Origin: JARKPK01 sp964631235
Lineage (GTDB): Bacteria > Planctomycetota > Planctomycetia > Pirellulales > Thermoguttaceae
Reading direction: 5' to 3'
Length of the DNA stretch: 64,000 bases
NCBI GenBank assembly: GCA_964631235.1
Contig: CAZVZX010000022.1
Location: 1-64,000, forward strand
Part shown: positions 15,704 through 24,554 of the stretch, one piece after another
Numbering within the stretch: the stretch's first letter is position 1
Layout of the letters: each line of letters starts with the position of its first letter
The notes under the pieces: model-generated
What the model saw: only the letters and a program-made list of their open reading frames with translations
Told to the model about the DNA's origin: nothing
The model's database searches: none
Position numbers and translations under genes: made by a program

Positions 15704-17320
15704 ATGAAGAAAGAAATGTTGATCAACGTGGCGCAGCCGGAGGAGTGCCGGATTGCCATCGTTGAAGACGGTGTTCTCGAAGAGTTGTACGTCGAGCGCA
15801 CGGGCCAAGACAGTTATGTCGGCAATATCTACAAAGGCGTGGTCGTCAATCTGGAACCGAGCATTCAGGCGGCCTTTGTCGATTTCGGCGTAGGGCGCAA
15901 CGGGTTTCTGCATATTAGCGACGTCGAGCCGGAGTACTTTCGCCAGGCCGGCTTCGATCCGAAGCGAATTGCCGGCGGCTACGACGGCCCGCGCGGCGCC
16001 GACGACGAGTTCGACGACGACGATCGCGCGGCTCATGGAGCGTCGAATCGACGCCGGCCCCGAAACGGGATCCGCCCGCGGTTTAAACCGCCGATTCAAG
16101 ATGTCTTTCGTCGAGGCGATGAGGTATTGGTGCAGGTCATCAAAGAGGGCATCGGCACGAAAGGACCGACGCTTTCCACCTACATCAGCATCCCGGGCCG
16201 CTATCTGGTGTTGATGCCGGCCTTGGGGCGAATCGGCGTCTCGCGAAAGATCGAAGACGAATCCGTGCGACGTCGGCTTCGCGACATCATGCTCGAACTG
16301 AATCCTCCGAAAGGAGTCGGGTTCATTGTCCGCACGGCAGGCGCCGATCGCACGAAGCGAGAACTATCGCGGGATTTGGCCTATTTGCTTCGTCTCTGGA
16401 AGGTCATCGTTCGCCGCGTGCGCAAGCTGCCCGCGCCGGTCGATATCTACCAAGAGAGCGACATGATCATTCGGACGATTCGCGATATCTTCAACGGCGA
16501 CTGCGACGCGATTTACATCGACGAGCCGCAGGCCTTCGAACGCGCGAAAGAGTTTTTGCAACTCGTCATGCCGCGTTATGTGCATCACTTGCAACTGTAC
16601 TCGGGGAAAGAACCGCTCTTTTACAAATATAAGCTCGACGAAGAGATCGCACGGATCCATCAGCGAAAAGTCCCGCTGCCCTCGGGCGGCTCGATCGTCA
16701 TCGATCAAACCGAGGCACTGGTGGCGATCGATGTCAACAGCGGTAGTTTTCGCGCGGATGACTCGGCCGAAGAAACCGCATATCGCATGAATCTTCTGGC
16801 CGCCCGCGAAATCGCTCGACAAATACGGCTGCGCGATTTGGGGGGCGTGATCGTCAACGACTTCATCGACATGCGCAAAGAGAAGCACCGCCGCGATGTC
16901 GAGCGGGCACTGCGCGACGCGGTGAAGCGCGATCGCGCGCGAACGAAGATTCTGCGCACCAGCCCGTTCGGCTTGGTGGAAATGACGCGGCAACGGGTGC
17001 GGCCCAGCCTGAAGAAGAGCGTGTTCACCGACTGTCCGACATGCAACGGCACCGGCTGGGTGAAAACGCCGGAGAGCATGGTGCTCGATGTCATTCGGCT
17101 GTTGATCTTGGCGTCGCAGCGAGAGACCATCAAGCACGTTACTGTCAGTGTGGCCGTGCCGGTGGCGGATTTTCTCAACAATCGGAAGCGGCACGAACTG
17201 GCCCGCATCGAAGACGAAGGCCAGATGACCATTGAGGTGGTGGGCGTCGAGCACGTCTCGCCGGAGCACCTGACGGTGGTCTGCAAAGACGCCGATCATC
17301 GGGAAGTTCGGTTTCCCTGA
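15704..17320 (+). CDS. rng: Ribonuclease G/E
   Basis: 538 residues. It cleaves single-stranded RNA during rRNA maturation and mRNA decay. Residues 36-180 are an S1 domain split by an acidic then basic insert (about 92-128). The catalytic DNase-I-like domain has Asp343 in VAIDVNSGSF and Asp386 in VIVNDFIDM, which bind Mg2+. The Zn-link CPTCNGTG (Cys444/Cys447) ties dimers together. It lacks the long RNase E scaffold tail. I prefer the ATG at 15704, which begins the conserved MKKEMLINV; an in-frame ATG at 15686 overlapping the DUF2344 stop is possible. Confidence 0.93.
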   Translation: MKKEMLINVAQPEECRIAIVEDGVLEELYVERTGQDSYVGNIYKGVVVNLEPSIQAAFVDFGVGRNGFLHISDVEPEYFRQAGFDPKRIAGGYDGPRGADDEFDDDDRAAHGASNRRRPRNGIRPRFKPPIQDVFRRGDEVLVQVIKEGIGTKGPTLSTYISIPGRYLVLMPALGRIGVSRKIEDESVRRRLRDIMLELNPPKGVGFIVRTAGADRTKRELSRDLAYLLRLWKVIVRRVRKLPAPVDIYQESDMIIRTIRDIFNGDCDAIYIDEPQAFERAKEFLQLVMPRYVHHLQLYSGKEPLFYKYKLDEEIARIHQRKVPLPSGGSIVIDQTEALVAIDVNSGSFRADDSAEETAYRMNLLAAREIARQIRLRDLGGVIVNDFIDMRKEKHRRDVERALRDAVKRDRARTKILRTSPFGLVEMTRQRVRPSLKKSVFTDCPTCNGTGWVKTPESMVLDVIRLLILASQRETIKHVTVSVAVPVADFLNNRKRHELARIEDEGQMTIEVVGVEHVSPEHLTVVCKDADHREVRFP

Positions 17321-17345
17321 TTCGTTCGAGGAGCCGGCCCAACTA

Positions 17346-17444
17346 GTTTCACACAATTGCGCAATCGGCCGCGCTGGCAACGGCGCAGCCGATTGCGCGC
17401 AATCTTCGTTTGTGCCACTTTCCGTCTTTCGCGGTGTTATTCAG
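17346..17444 (+). repeat. Dispersed repeat, copy C1 (first of a tandem pair)
   Basis: It starts TTTCACACAATTGC and contains a near-perfect stem: GCGCAATCGGC pairing with GCCGATTGCGC around GCGCTGGCAACGGCGC. It ends TTTCCGTCTTTCGCGG and TTATTCAG. It lies 26 bp after rng. Confidence 0.8.
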
Positions 17445-17451
17445 ATCGCTC

Positions 17452-17545
17452 CGGGCGATTGCGAAGGCGGTTGACGACGGAGCGAAGCGGCCGCCGGTGT
17501 GCCGCGCCGTTCGAACCGGGCTCCGGTTTTTGCGGCCTTATTCGG
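17452..17545 (+). repeat. Dispersed repeat, copy C2 (second of a tandem pair)
   Basis: It begins GGGCGATTGCGAAGGCGG and has GAAGCGGCCG, TTCGAACCGGGCTCCGG, TTTTTGCGG and CCTTATTCGG in the family order. It starts 7 bp after copy C1, so two copies stand head to tail between convergent rng and the oxidoreductase gene. Confidence 0.75.
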
Positions 17546-17580
17546 TAGTTCGATACAGGGCTGAGCGAGCGGCGCCTCTG

Positions 17581-18855
17581 TCAGCCGGGCGACGGCAGTT
17601 CAAAGCCTTTGCGCGGAGTCCGGGCGAGGAGCTTGTTCGCTTCGTCGTCGCCGACAAATCGCTCGTTCTGCGGATCCCATTGCAGCTTTCGCCCCAGTTC
17701 GCGGACGATATTGGCCAGATGGCACACCGAAACCGAGCGGTGGCCGATCTCGACATCGGCGTTGGGCCGCGATCGGGTTTTGATGCAGTCGAGCCAGTTT
17801 TGGAGATGGGGACGGGCGATCCAGCCGGGCCCCTCCCAAACTTCGGCCTTGTCTGCGGGCGGCGGGTTCTTAAAGAAGTCGGGCGGATTGGTCGTGAACT
17901 TATTGCGATTGATTTCGATCTTGCATCGTTCTCCCGTGAACACGGCGCCACCCATCGGACCGCGTTCCAGCTCATATCGCACCTCAACGCCGTTGGCGTA
18001 ACGCATGCCGACCTTTCCGTTCGGCCCGGGTGAGATCGGCCAGACTTCGACCGGCCCCGATTCTGAGGCACCCAGGGCCCATTGCACTTGATCGCAACCG
18101 TGTGCGCCCCAGTTGGTCATCTCGCCACCCGAATAATCCCACCAGGCCATCCATCCGAACTGCAAGGCGCTATTGAAGGGTTTGGCGGAAGTTTGTCCCT
18201 GCCATGCGTCCCAATCGTCGCCCTCCGGCACAGGCTCTTCCGGCAAGCCGGTGTAGCGCTTCGGCCCCGGATAGCAGAAGCCTTGGACAAGCTTTACTTG
18301 GCCGATTTCGCCTGAACGAACCAACTCGCACGCGAAGCGGTTCAACTCCATGCTTCGTTGCTGTGAACCAACTTGAAAGACTCGCCCGGCCCGCCGAACA
18401 TGTTGAACCAGCGTTCGGCCCTCGGCAATCGTCAACGTCAACGGCTTCTCGGCATATACGTCAAGTCCGGCCAAGACGGCGCGAATGCAAATCAGTACGC
18501 GCGCATGATCCGGCGTCGCGATGATTGCGGCATCGAGCTTCTCTCGATCGAGCAGCGATCGGTAGTCTTGGTAAGTCCGCCAGTTCTGTTTCTTCTCTTG
18601 GAGCGTCTCGGTCATGCGGCGGATGTAGCAGTCGCTAATGGCGACGATTCGGCCGACCGAGGGAAGATGGTCGATCAACTGCCTCGCGCGTCCCCCGGTT
18701 CCAATCACGCCGATCAAAATCTGCTCGCTGGGCGGCGGCTGCCCTTCGAAACCCAGAATCCGAGAAGGAATATAAGCAGGAACGGTCGCCGCTACCCCCA
18801 GTCGCAGCGTTTGATTAAGGAAATTGCGTCGCGTGTGTCGATGCGATGAGGTCAT
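17581..18855 (-). CDS. Tat-exported Gfo/Idh/MocA-family oxidoreductase
   Basis: 424 residues. The N-terminus has a twin-arginine signal (RRNFLNQ at about 9-15, then a weakly hydrophobic stretch), so the folded, cofactor-loaded enzyme is exported. The NAD(P)-binding Rossmann domain has GVIGTGGRARQ at about 49-59, ATPDHA and AEKPLTL (the EKP motif). The C-terminal alpha/beta domain has a conserved YSGGEMTNWGAHGCDQ stretch with a His typical of the family. Such enzymes oxidise or reduce sugars and their derivatives; the substrate is unknown. ATG at 18855 with GGAG upstream. It is a candidate client of the TatA proteins at 32.6-33.7 kb. Confidence 0.92.
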   Translation of the reverse strand: MTSSHRHTRRNFLNQTLRLGVAATVPAYIPSRILGFEGQPPPSEQILIGVIGTGGRARQLIDHLPSVGRIVAISDCYIRRMTETLQEKKQNWRTYQDYRSLLDREKLDAAIIATPDHARVLICIRAVLAGLDVYAEKPLTLTIAEGRTLVQHVRRAGRVFQVGSQQRSMELNRFACELVRSGEIGQVKLVQGFCYPGPKRYTGLPEEPVPEGDDWDAWQGQTSAKPFNSALQFGWMAWWDYSGGEMTNWGAHGCDQVQWALGASESGPVEVWPISPGPNGKVGMRYANGVEVRYELERGPMGGAVFTGERCKIEINRNKFTTNPPDFFKNPPPADKAEVWEGPGWIARPHLQNWLDCIKTRSRPNADVEIGHRSVSVCHLANIVRELGRKLQWDPQNERFVGDDEANKLLARTPRKGFELPSPG

Positions 18856-19341
18856 AGCGTGGGCTCCTTCGATGCTTCTCGGGCGTCAATCGACGCGGCC
18901 GAACTCGGTTATTGGCGGTACCGAAATTGTTTGAGAACTGCTGGTGTGTCCACACGTAATTTTTTCGGCAGCGGGAGGATGACACCGGCCGTTTTGGGCC
19001 GAGATCGCCGCCACCTAATCATCGGCCGAAGTGGCCAGCCGAGCAATAGGCCCGACCGACGGGCCGGTGGGCGAAACGGGGCCGATTGGCTCGTCGGGGC
19101 CGAATGGGCGGACGGATTCGGAGCAAATCGGGATAGTTTGGGATCTGCTTGCGGTGGATGATTTGGAGTGTCTGGGGCCGAACGGGACGAATCGGGGCGG
19201 ACTTGTTCCCGAAGCTTCTCGCTTGTAACTTCGCACTCGGGAATTTACAATCTTAAGAGTTGGATGATTCTGGTGTGCCGGAGGGGGGCGGGCCTTTTCG
19301 CCAGCGTTGCCGGGCATCGTTCTCGTCAAGGAACAACGTAA
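18856..19341. other. Intergenic region between divergent oxidoreductase and sigma factor
   Basis: No supported gene. A frame near 19049-19120 would read as six collagen-like Gly-X-Y triplets but lacks a ribosome site or length. The sigma-factor promoter is at 19223-19251. Confidence 0.5.
19223..19251 (+). promoter_or_regulatory. Sigma-70-type promoter of the sigma-factor gene
   Basis: TTGTAA (19223-19228) and TACAAT (19246-19251) are separated by 17 bp. Transcription would start near 19258, giving a leader of about 84 nt. Confidence 0.55.
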
Positions 19342-19923
19342 GTGGCCCTCTCGGAAATCGACCGCTCGTTGCTCGATCGCTGTTTGAATCGCAAGCCTCG
19401 GGCTTGGGAGGATTTCGTCGACCGTTTCATGGGCTTGGTGGTCCATGTGGTCAATCACACCGCGCAAGCTCGAAGTATGCGGCTCTCGGCCGACGATCGC
19501 GACGACCTGATCGCCGAGGTCTTTCTGGAAGTCCTTCGCAACGACTTTGCGTTGCTGCGGAATTTTCGCGGACAAAGCAGTTTGGCAACCTATTTGACGG
19601 TGATCGCTCGGCGGATCGTGGTCCGCGAGCTTTTGGCCGGAAAATCGCCGCTGCGCCTGAGCGATGCCGTGGAACAAGCCGCTGCGGCTGTTGATCCGCA
19701 ACCCTCGGCCGAAACGCGATTGGCCAATCACGAGGAAGTGCAACGCCTTCTTGAGGGACTCCAGGGAATCGAGGCCGATGTCGTTCGCCTTTATCATCTC
19801 GAAGGCAAGAGCTATCGAGAGATCGGGGCGGCGGTCGGGCTCCCCGAAAACAGCATCGGCCCGATCTTGAGCCGAGCGCGGGGCAAGATGCGCCGAACGG
19901 GAATCAGCCAGGCAGCGAGTTGA
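19342..19923 (+). CDS. ECF-like RNA polymerase sigma factor
   Basis: 193 residues, GTG start behind AAGGA. Region 2 spans about 20-90 (DDRDDLIAEVFLEVL, FRGQSSLATYLTVIARR, binding core enzyme and the -10). Region 4 spans about 125-185, with a helix-turn-helix (KSYREIGAAVGLPENSIGPI) for the -35. No region 1.1 or 3 is present, as in ECF sigmas. There is no neighbouring anti-sigma or membrane sensor on either side, so its control is unknown. A hairpin follows 11 bp after the stop. Confidence 0.9.
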   Translation: MALSEIDRSLLDRCLNRKPRAWEDFVDRFMGLVVHVVNHTAQARSMRLSADDRDDLIAEVFLEVLRNDFALLRNFRGQSSLATYLTVIARRIVVRELLAGKSPLRLSDAVEQAAAAVDPQPSAETRLANHEEVQRLLEGLQGIEADVVRLYHLEGKSYREIGAAVGLPENSIGPILSRARGKMRRTGISQAAS

Positions 19924-19934
19924 GTCCGCCGCCA

Positions 19935-19957
19935 GCCGGCGTTTCTTCCTCGCCGGC
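19935..19957 (+). terminator. Hairpin after the sigma-factor gene
   Basis: The 7-bp stem GCCGGCG/CGCCGGC with a 9-nt loop is followed by CTTTC. It is a plausible weak terminator; the rest of the 19924-20219 gap shows nothing else. Confidence 0.45.
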
Positions 19958-20219
19958 CTTTCGCGCGGCAGCGGGCTATCGGCATCTGATTTCGCCGAAT
20001 GTTTGCGAAGAACCTCTCGCGTAATTCGGCCGCATCGGGCGGCGGACTTCCCCGGAATACGTTCGGCTTTGCAAAAAGAGGGGAATTGCCTTCGCTGCAA
20101 TGGCCGTCCCGACCCGCCGAACTGTCTGATCCTTCGCTGATTGTCTTCGCGTCGCTGACTCTTTGCTTGCCGCGGCCCACAACTGTTGTTCGCCACGGCC
20201 GACGATCGGTCTGGCTCGA

Positions 20220-20900
20220 TCAAGGCCTCTTGCTGCTATTATGTGGGCCAAAACCGTAATAGTCGGACAGATGCCAGAGCGAATTGATCGTCACGATTCG
20301 CACCGAATCGCCGCTCCAGCGAATGAGATTGATCCCCCCGTTCTCTTGCACGATCTTCCGATAATCGGCGAGCGGCACATGCAAATGGTGGGCGAGGAAA
20401 CAGCGATTGACCATGTTGTGCGCCACGACCGCGATCATCTTTCCGCGGCAATCATCCGCCAAGCGGCGCAATGCGGGCACGACGCGCCGCTCGACATCCG
20501 CCAAGCTTTCTCCGCCTAAGTACGGCACTTCGACCGGATTGGCGACGAAGTTGCGGTAATGCTCGGGCCAACGCCGTTCGACGTCGTCCCAGGTGAGCCC
20601 TTCCCATTGACCGCAATCGATCTCGTGCAGTTGCTCTACCGTTTGCGTCGTCGTGCAGTGAATTTCGGCAACTCGATCGGCCGTTTGCCGCGCACGGAGA
20701 AGCGGGCTTGCGAATACCTCTCGAATCGGCAATCGGGCAAGGAAATCGGCTAAGCGGTCGGCCTGAAGCATCCCCGTTTCGGAAAGAGGCGGATCGCTTC
20801 TCGCCCCTTGCAACCGCGGCGGAACCGCGTCGTTATTCGCGGTCGCACCGTGGCGGATGAGGAGCATCCAGCAGTAGTCGGTTTCGGTTGTCGGATTCAT
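20220..20900 (-). CDS. Histidine phosphatase (phosphoglycerate-mutase-like)
   Basis: 226 residues of the histidine phosphatase fold: LLIRHGAT with catalytic His17, FASPLLRARQTA with the phosphate-binding Arg, a conserved Glu in CGQWEGL (100), and the second catalytic His161 in VVAHNMVNR. The family removes phosphate from small metabolites; substrate unknown. The ATG at 20900 just before the conserved core is preferred, although no clear ribosome site is seen; longer in-frame starts would overlap pdxA. It lies 142 bp downstream of pdxA on the same strand, so both may share a transcript. Confidence 0.87.
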   Translation of the reverse strand: MNPTTETDYCWMLLIRHGATANNDAVPPRLQGARSDPPLSETGMLQADRLADFLARLPIREVFASPLLRARQTADRVAEIHCTTTQTVEQLHEIDCGQWEGLTWDDVERRWPEHYRNFVANPVEVPYLGGESLADVERRVVPALRRLADDCRGKMIAVVAHNMVNRCFLAHHLHVPLADYRKIVQENGGINLIRWSGDSVRIVTINSLWHLSDYYGFGPHNSSKRP

Positions 20901-21042
20901 GGGCAGTCGATCAGCTTCAATCGCATTCAAAGGAATGAATCGGATAGCTCGGTCGCGACGAACTTCGATCCGCCGCGTACGCCGACCGCGAACGACAAGG
21001 GCACCGTCGGTTTCGCTGCCGTTGTCGCCGTTGTCCGCGGCA

Positions 21043-22086
21043 TCAACGAAGGCGGCTTTTGCCCAGCGCCAATCTCGCGGCAACGCGCGTCGCTTCGATC
21101 ATGCTGCCGGTTTCCGCCTGACGTTGCCATGCGATATCGAAGGCCGTGCCGTGGGCGACGCTGGTGCGGATGATGGGCAACCCGAGTGTTATATTGACGG
21201 CGCGGTGCATGCCCATCAGTTTCAGCGCAATGTGGCCCTGATCGTGATACATTGCCACGACGGCGTCGTAGGCACCGTCGCGCGCACGCACCATCAGGGT
21301 ATCGATCGGGAGCGGCCCGAAGACATTCAGGCCTTCGCTTTTCGCGCGATCAACGGCGGGGCGGATGATCCGCAGCTCTTCGTCGCCGAACAGTCCCCCT
21401 TCGCCTCCATGAGGATTCAATGCGGCAACGGCGATTCGCGGGCGAGCGTCCATCAACTGACTCATGAATCGATCGGCAAGATGCGCTTTGGCAACGATTG
21501 CGTCGGCAGTCAGCTCGTCGAACACCTTCCGCAAGGCGGTATGGAGCGTTACATGGACGACGGCCAGTCCGGCCGTCGAGGCCGCATCGTTTTCCGGGCC
21601 GAGGTAGAGCATCATGGCATAGTCATCGACCCCGCACAGACCGGCCAACAGCTCGGTATGCCCGGGGTAGCAATGACCCGCCATCCGCATTGCCTCTTTG
21701 TGCAGCGGCGCCGTTACAATGGCATCGACTCGCCCCTCGATGGCAAGCTGAGCCGCCGCAACGACTGCCTGATAGGCCGCCTCGCCGCTTCGCGCATCGA
21801 GCGTGCCCGGTGAAACGTCGAGCACGTTATCGTTGCCGCACGGAAGACAAACGATACGATCTGGCGCCGGGCGAGCGTTTTCGGGCCGATCAACCTCGAC
21901 GACGCCGGTGTCGAGCTGCCATAGCGCCACCGCACGCCGAAGCACTTCAGGATGTCCGATCACTACCGGTCGGCAGATTTCGTGAACAACCGTCTCGGCC
22001 CAAGCGCCGACAATAATCTCCGGACCGATTCCGGCCGGATCGCCTAAAGTAATTGCTAGCAAGGGCTTGTGATCTTGGTTTTTCAC
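21043..22086 (-). CDS. pdxA: 4-hydroxythreonine-4-phosphate dehydrogenase family (PdxA)
   Basis: 347 residues. PdxA oxidises 4-phosphohydroxy-L-threonine in pyridoxal phosphate synthesis. The family blocks are present: ITLGDPAGIGPEI, TAPLHKEA, GHTELLAG, LNPHGGEGG, MYHDQGHIALK and RTSVAHGTAFDIA. Metal-binding histidines are in GHTE, YHDQG-adjacent and VAHGTA blocks; the last motif has Ala where E. coli PdxA has Asp (VDHGTA). PdxA2-type paralogues act on other substrates such as erythronate phosphates, so the assignment could shift. GTG start with GGGAGG about 8 nt upstream. It is followed by the histidine phosphatase. Confidence 0.9.
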   Translation of the reverse strand: MKNQDHKPLLAITLGDPAGIGPEIIVGAWAETVVHEICRPVVIGHPEVLRRAVALWQLDTGVVEVDRPENARPAPDRIVCLPCGNDNVLDVSPGTLDARSGEAAYQAVVAAAQLAIEGRVDAIVTAPLHKEAMRMAGHCYPGHTELLAGLCGVDDYAMMLYLGPENDAASTAGLAVVHVTLHTALRKVFDELTADAIVAKAHLADRFMSQLMDARPRIAVAALNPHGGEGGLFGDEELRIIRPAVDRAKSEGLNVFGPLPIDTLMVRARDGAYDAVVAMYHDQGHIALKLMGMHRAVNITLGLPIIRTSVAHGTAFDIAWQRQAETGSMIEATRVAARLALGKSRLR

Positions 22087-23070
22087 TTAGGACGCCTCCC
22101 GTTTCGTTCGGGCTGCTCACTGGGCGTTCCGGGATTCCTGGCTCGATCGACAACGAACGGGTATCTTCCGCTTCGAGTGAGTCGGCCGCACCGCCTCGAT
22201 CCGAGGCTCGTCTTGTTTTGCGAAACCATTATGACGGGAACCCCCCTTGCTTGGAAGACAACCCGCCACGGTGAAAACCATCGACGACGCTGACGCGATC
22301 CGCCGGATAATCCCTTGCGGCAAGATAGCCGGCGGCTATGCTTTGAGCCTTATCCCGCACAACCACGCTTGGACGAACATCGTGCGCCAGGGCCACCCCT
22401 TTTTGCAGCGGCGGCGGGCCGCAATATTCTTTTGCGCAATCCGTATGTGACGTACAGGTTCCGCAACTGCGAATGCCGCTCGTCCGCGGCAAATGCCGTG
22501 CAAGTCTTCTCGCCGGCAAGGATTGTATTCCGACTTTTTCGCTTCGGATAGATTCTTTACAATGGCCTGGGTGCTAATGCCCGAAAAGGGTTAGAGAAAC
22601 GGTAGGCTGTTTTTTGCGAAGGTGTCTGCGCGCGAGTCATCTGAACCAGCAGAGGGATCGAACGTGTGAAGGGGCCGAGCTTATGTCCTCCCCCTGCCCC
22701 ACGTGCAGTGATGGCCACAATTGCCGGATTGTTCGGCCCCCCGTTGCCGCGGAAGCCAGCGGCTCGCTGCGAGTTACTGATTCCTGATTCTGTTTTTTGT
22801 CGGCAAGGATTCCAGCGACCAACGGGAGCGGGTTTCGACGCGGGTGCGGTAGCACCGATTGGCCGGCGGCCCAGCCGCCCGATGCTACTGATTCCTGATT
22901 CTGGTTTTTCGTCGGCAAGGATTCCAGCGACCAACGGGAGCGGGTTTTAACACGGGTGCGGTAGCACCGATTGGCCGGCGGCCCGGCCGCCCGATTGTGC
23001 AATTGTGTGGATGTATTTTGTGCCGAATCGTTCGGGAACACATCGGCTGGTCTTTGATGGGCTCAGAGCA
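22087..23070. other. Long intergenic region with tandem repeats
   Basis: Nearly 1 kb with no supported gene. It holds the 111-bp tandem pair (22775-22995). Directly after, at 22991-23010, is a short minus-strand match to the 5' end of the dispersed repeat (CACACAATTGC). I see nothing recognisable in 22087-22770. Confidence 0.55.
22775..22995. repeat. Two-copy 111-bp tandem direct repeat
   Basis: The units 22775-22885 and 22886-22995 are nearly identical. Shared blocks: TACTGATTCCTGATTCTG, GTCGGCAAGGATTCCAGCG, ACCAACGGGAGCGGGTTT, GGGTGCGGTAGCACCGATTG, and GGCCGGCGGCCC-GCCGCCCGAT. Each unit contains the palindromes GGTGC-GGTA-GCACC and GGCCGGCGGCC. Confidence 0.9.
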
Positions 23071-24102
23071 ATGACGATGGAAACCGTTGACGTCATCAGG
23101 CATACCGCGCCGGCGGATCAACCGCAGAGCGTCCACCAATTGACGGGTCGGCTCTTCGCTGCCTATCGGGTTGATGGCGGTTCAGTGCGTTTGGCGGGCT
23201 GCACACTCGACGATCGACTGTTCGTGCGTTGCGACTATACGGCAGAATCGCCGCCGCGGTCGCTCTTTCTCGACGAGCGGCTGCAACCGGTCCGGCCCGA
23301 GTTGGCTGCCGAATTGGGGATCGACCACTTGGTGGTTTTGGCCTCGCCTCCGCGACAATGCCGAGACGATTTGGACCGCATCCGCGCAGCGTTGCGCGAG
23401 AGGGCCGGTGCCACTGAGGCGGCGAGCGGCGTTATGCCGGTGATTACCGCTGTTTGGGCGAAGTTCGCCGAAGGCCGGCTTCGATTCGACATCGGAGCGG
23501 AAACGACCGAACTTGCGTTTGCCGGTTGGGCGCGAAGCCTGAAACCGCCGGCATGGATTTGTCCGGTCAGCGGTCGCGCGACTTATCATTTGGCGGCGAC
23601 TGATGACGGCCGGATTGTCGCGGCCGAAGCACTTGCCCGTTGCGAGATGACAGGCCGCACCGTCACGGCTTCGGATTTGATCACCTGCGCCGCCACGGGC
23701 AAGAGAGTACTGCCCGAACTGACTTCCGTTTGTCCGGTGAGCGAACAGCGGGTGTTGACCGAAAGCCTTGTTGCGTGTTCATCGTGTCGGCAAGGCGTTG
23801 CTCCGTTCGCTTTGAGCGACGGCCGTTGCTCGGCCTGCCGAAGTTTGGCGGCCGTCGGGCCCGACGATCCGCGAATGGCGCGAATCCTGTCGGAACACCC
23901 GGAATGGGACCGATGGCGCCACTGGCGCCTGAGCGAGTCCGCTGCCGCGTACATTCTCACCTGCGCACGCTGGTTGCGGTGTTTGCTGCTCGTTGTCGAT
24001 CGGCAAACGCTCGAACTGAAGCACCTTGCGGTCGGCAATCGGTTCTTCGGCGACTGGGAGCCTCTTCCGGCAGATCAATGGCCCTTGGTCATCAGCGAAT
24101 GA
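23071..24102 (+). CDS. Cys-rich repeat protein (zinc-binding-like), unknown function
   Basis: 343 residues from the ATG at 23071; a GTG at 23005 lies in repeat sequence and is less likely. Residues 1-160 show no known motif. Residues 164-256 carry regularly spaced cysteines: CPVSGR (164), CEMTGR (191), CAATGK (206), CPVSEQ (221), CSSC (236/239), CSAC (253/256). From 191 they form three 15-residue units, each C-x2-[TS]-G/E-x-x-V-L-x-x-x-L, like half zinc ribbons. The C-terminus (267-343) is an all-purpose helical/beta region with no motif I know. No signal peptide, so cytoplasmic. It stands alone between repeats and a small secreted protein. Confidence 0.75.
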   Translation: MTMETVDVIRHTAPADQPQSVHQLTGRLFAAYRVDGGSVRLAGCTLDDRLFVRCDYTAESPPRSLFLDERLQPVRPELAAELGIDHLVVLASPPRQCRDDLDRIRAALRERAGATEAASGVMPVITAVWAKFAEGRLRFDIGAETTELAFAGWARSLKPPAWICPVSGRATYHLAATDDGRIVAAEALARCEMTGRTVTASDLITCAATGKRVLPELTSVCPVSEQRVLTESLVACSSCRQGVAPFALSDGRCSACRSLAAVGPDDPRMARILSEHPEWDRWRHWRLSESAAAYILTCARWLRCLLLVVDRQTLELKHLAVGNRFFGDWEPLPADQWPLVISE

Positions 24103-24170
24103 CCGGCAAACGGTTTTCTTAGTCGGCCCTTTCTTCGGCGTTGCTTTCTCGCCCTGGGCCCGGCCGTCTG

Positions 24171-24554
24171 TCAGTTCGAAAGCTCCTCCGACACGTACGG
24201 ATTGCGAATTCGAAGCGGGCGGACAGGAGCGTGTTCCACTTCTTGAGGATTGGCGACATGGGCGTTGCGCACAACGCGCGGCGGAGGAGCCGCCTGCGAA
24301 GTCCGCACGGCAGGCAAATCGGCGTAGGGACTGCCGCCGTACGCCCGCGGCATCACATGACTGTAGTAAACCGGCGGATGTGCCGCGAAATACGGGATTG
24401 ATTCGCGGGCATAAAGGCTGCCGGCACCGAACCAACCATTCGGTGCGACAATGTACACGACTTCCGCGCCCTCAGCGGCGACCGCGCCAAAGGCTCCCGC
24501 GAGGGCAATTCCGGCAAACAAAGCAGCAAACAAAGAACGAACAACGGCGAACAT
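24171..24554 (-). CDS. Small secreted protein, unknown function
   Basis: 127 residues; ATG at 24554 with GAGGAG upstream. Signal peptide at about 1-29 (FAALFAGIALAGAFGAVAA). The mature part is short and Pro/Ala-rich (VYYSHVMPRAYGGSPYADLP, then RNPYVSEE). Similar small exported proteins with an SPYAD-like stretch occur in planctomycetes, without known role. The monocistronic arrangement and strong ribosome site suggest an expressed envelope protein. Confidence 0.7.
   Translation of the reverse strand: MFAVVRSLFAALFAGIALAGAFGAVAAEGAEVVYIVAPNGWFGAGSLYARESIPYFAAHPPVYYSHVMPRAYGGSPYADLPAVRTSQAAPPPRVVRNAHVANPQEVEHAPVRPLRIRNPYVSEELSN

Noticed and set aside
19049..19120. Six collagen-like Gly-X-Y triplets in a short frame
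   Set aside because: There is no ribosome site, no continuation of the repeat and a length of only 65 codons; probably a chance effect of GGGCCG-rich DNA.
22229..22519. Minus-strand frame with a CGTC...C...C pattern
   Set aside because: 96 codons, no ribosome site and no recognisable fold; cysteine spacing alone is not enough.
22775..22995. CRISPR-like array
   Set aside because: There are only two abutting 111-bp units, with no spacers and no cas genes; a plain tandem duplication.
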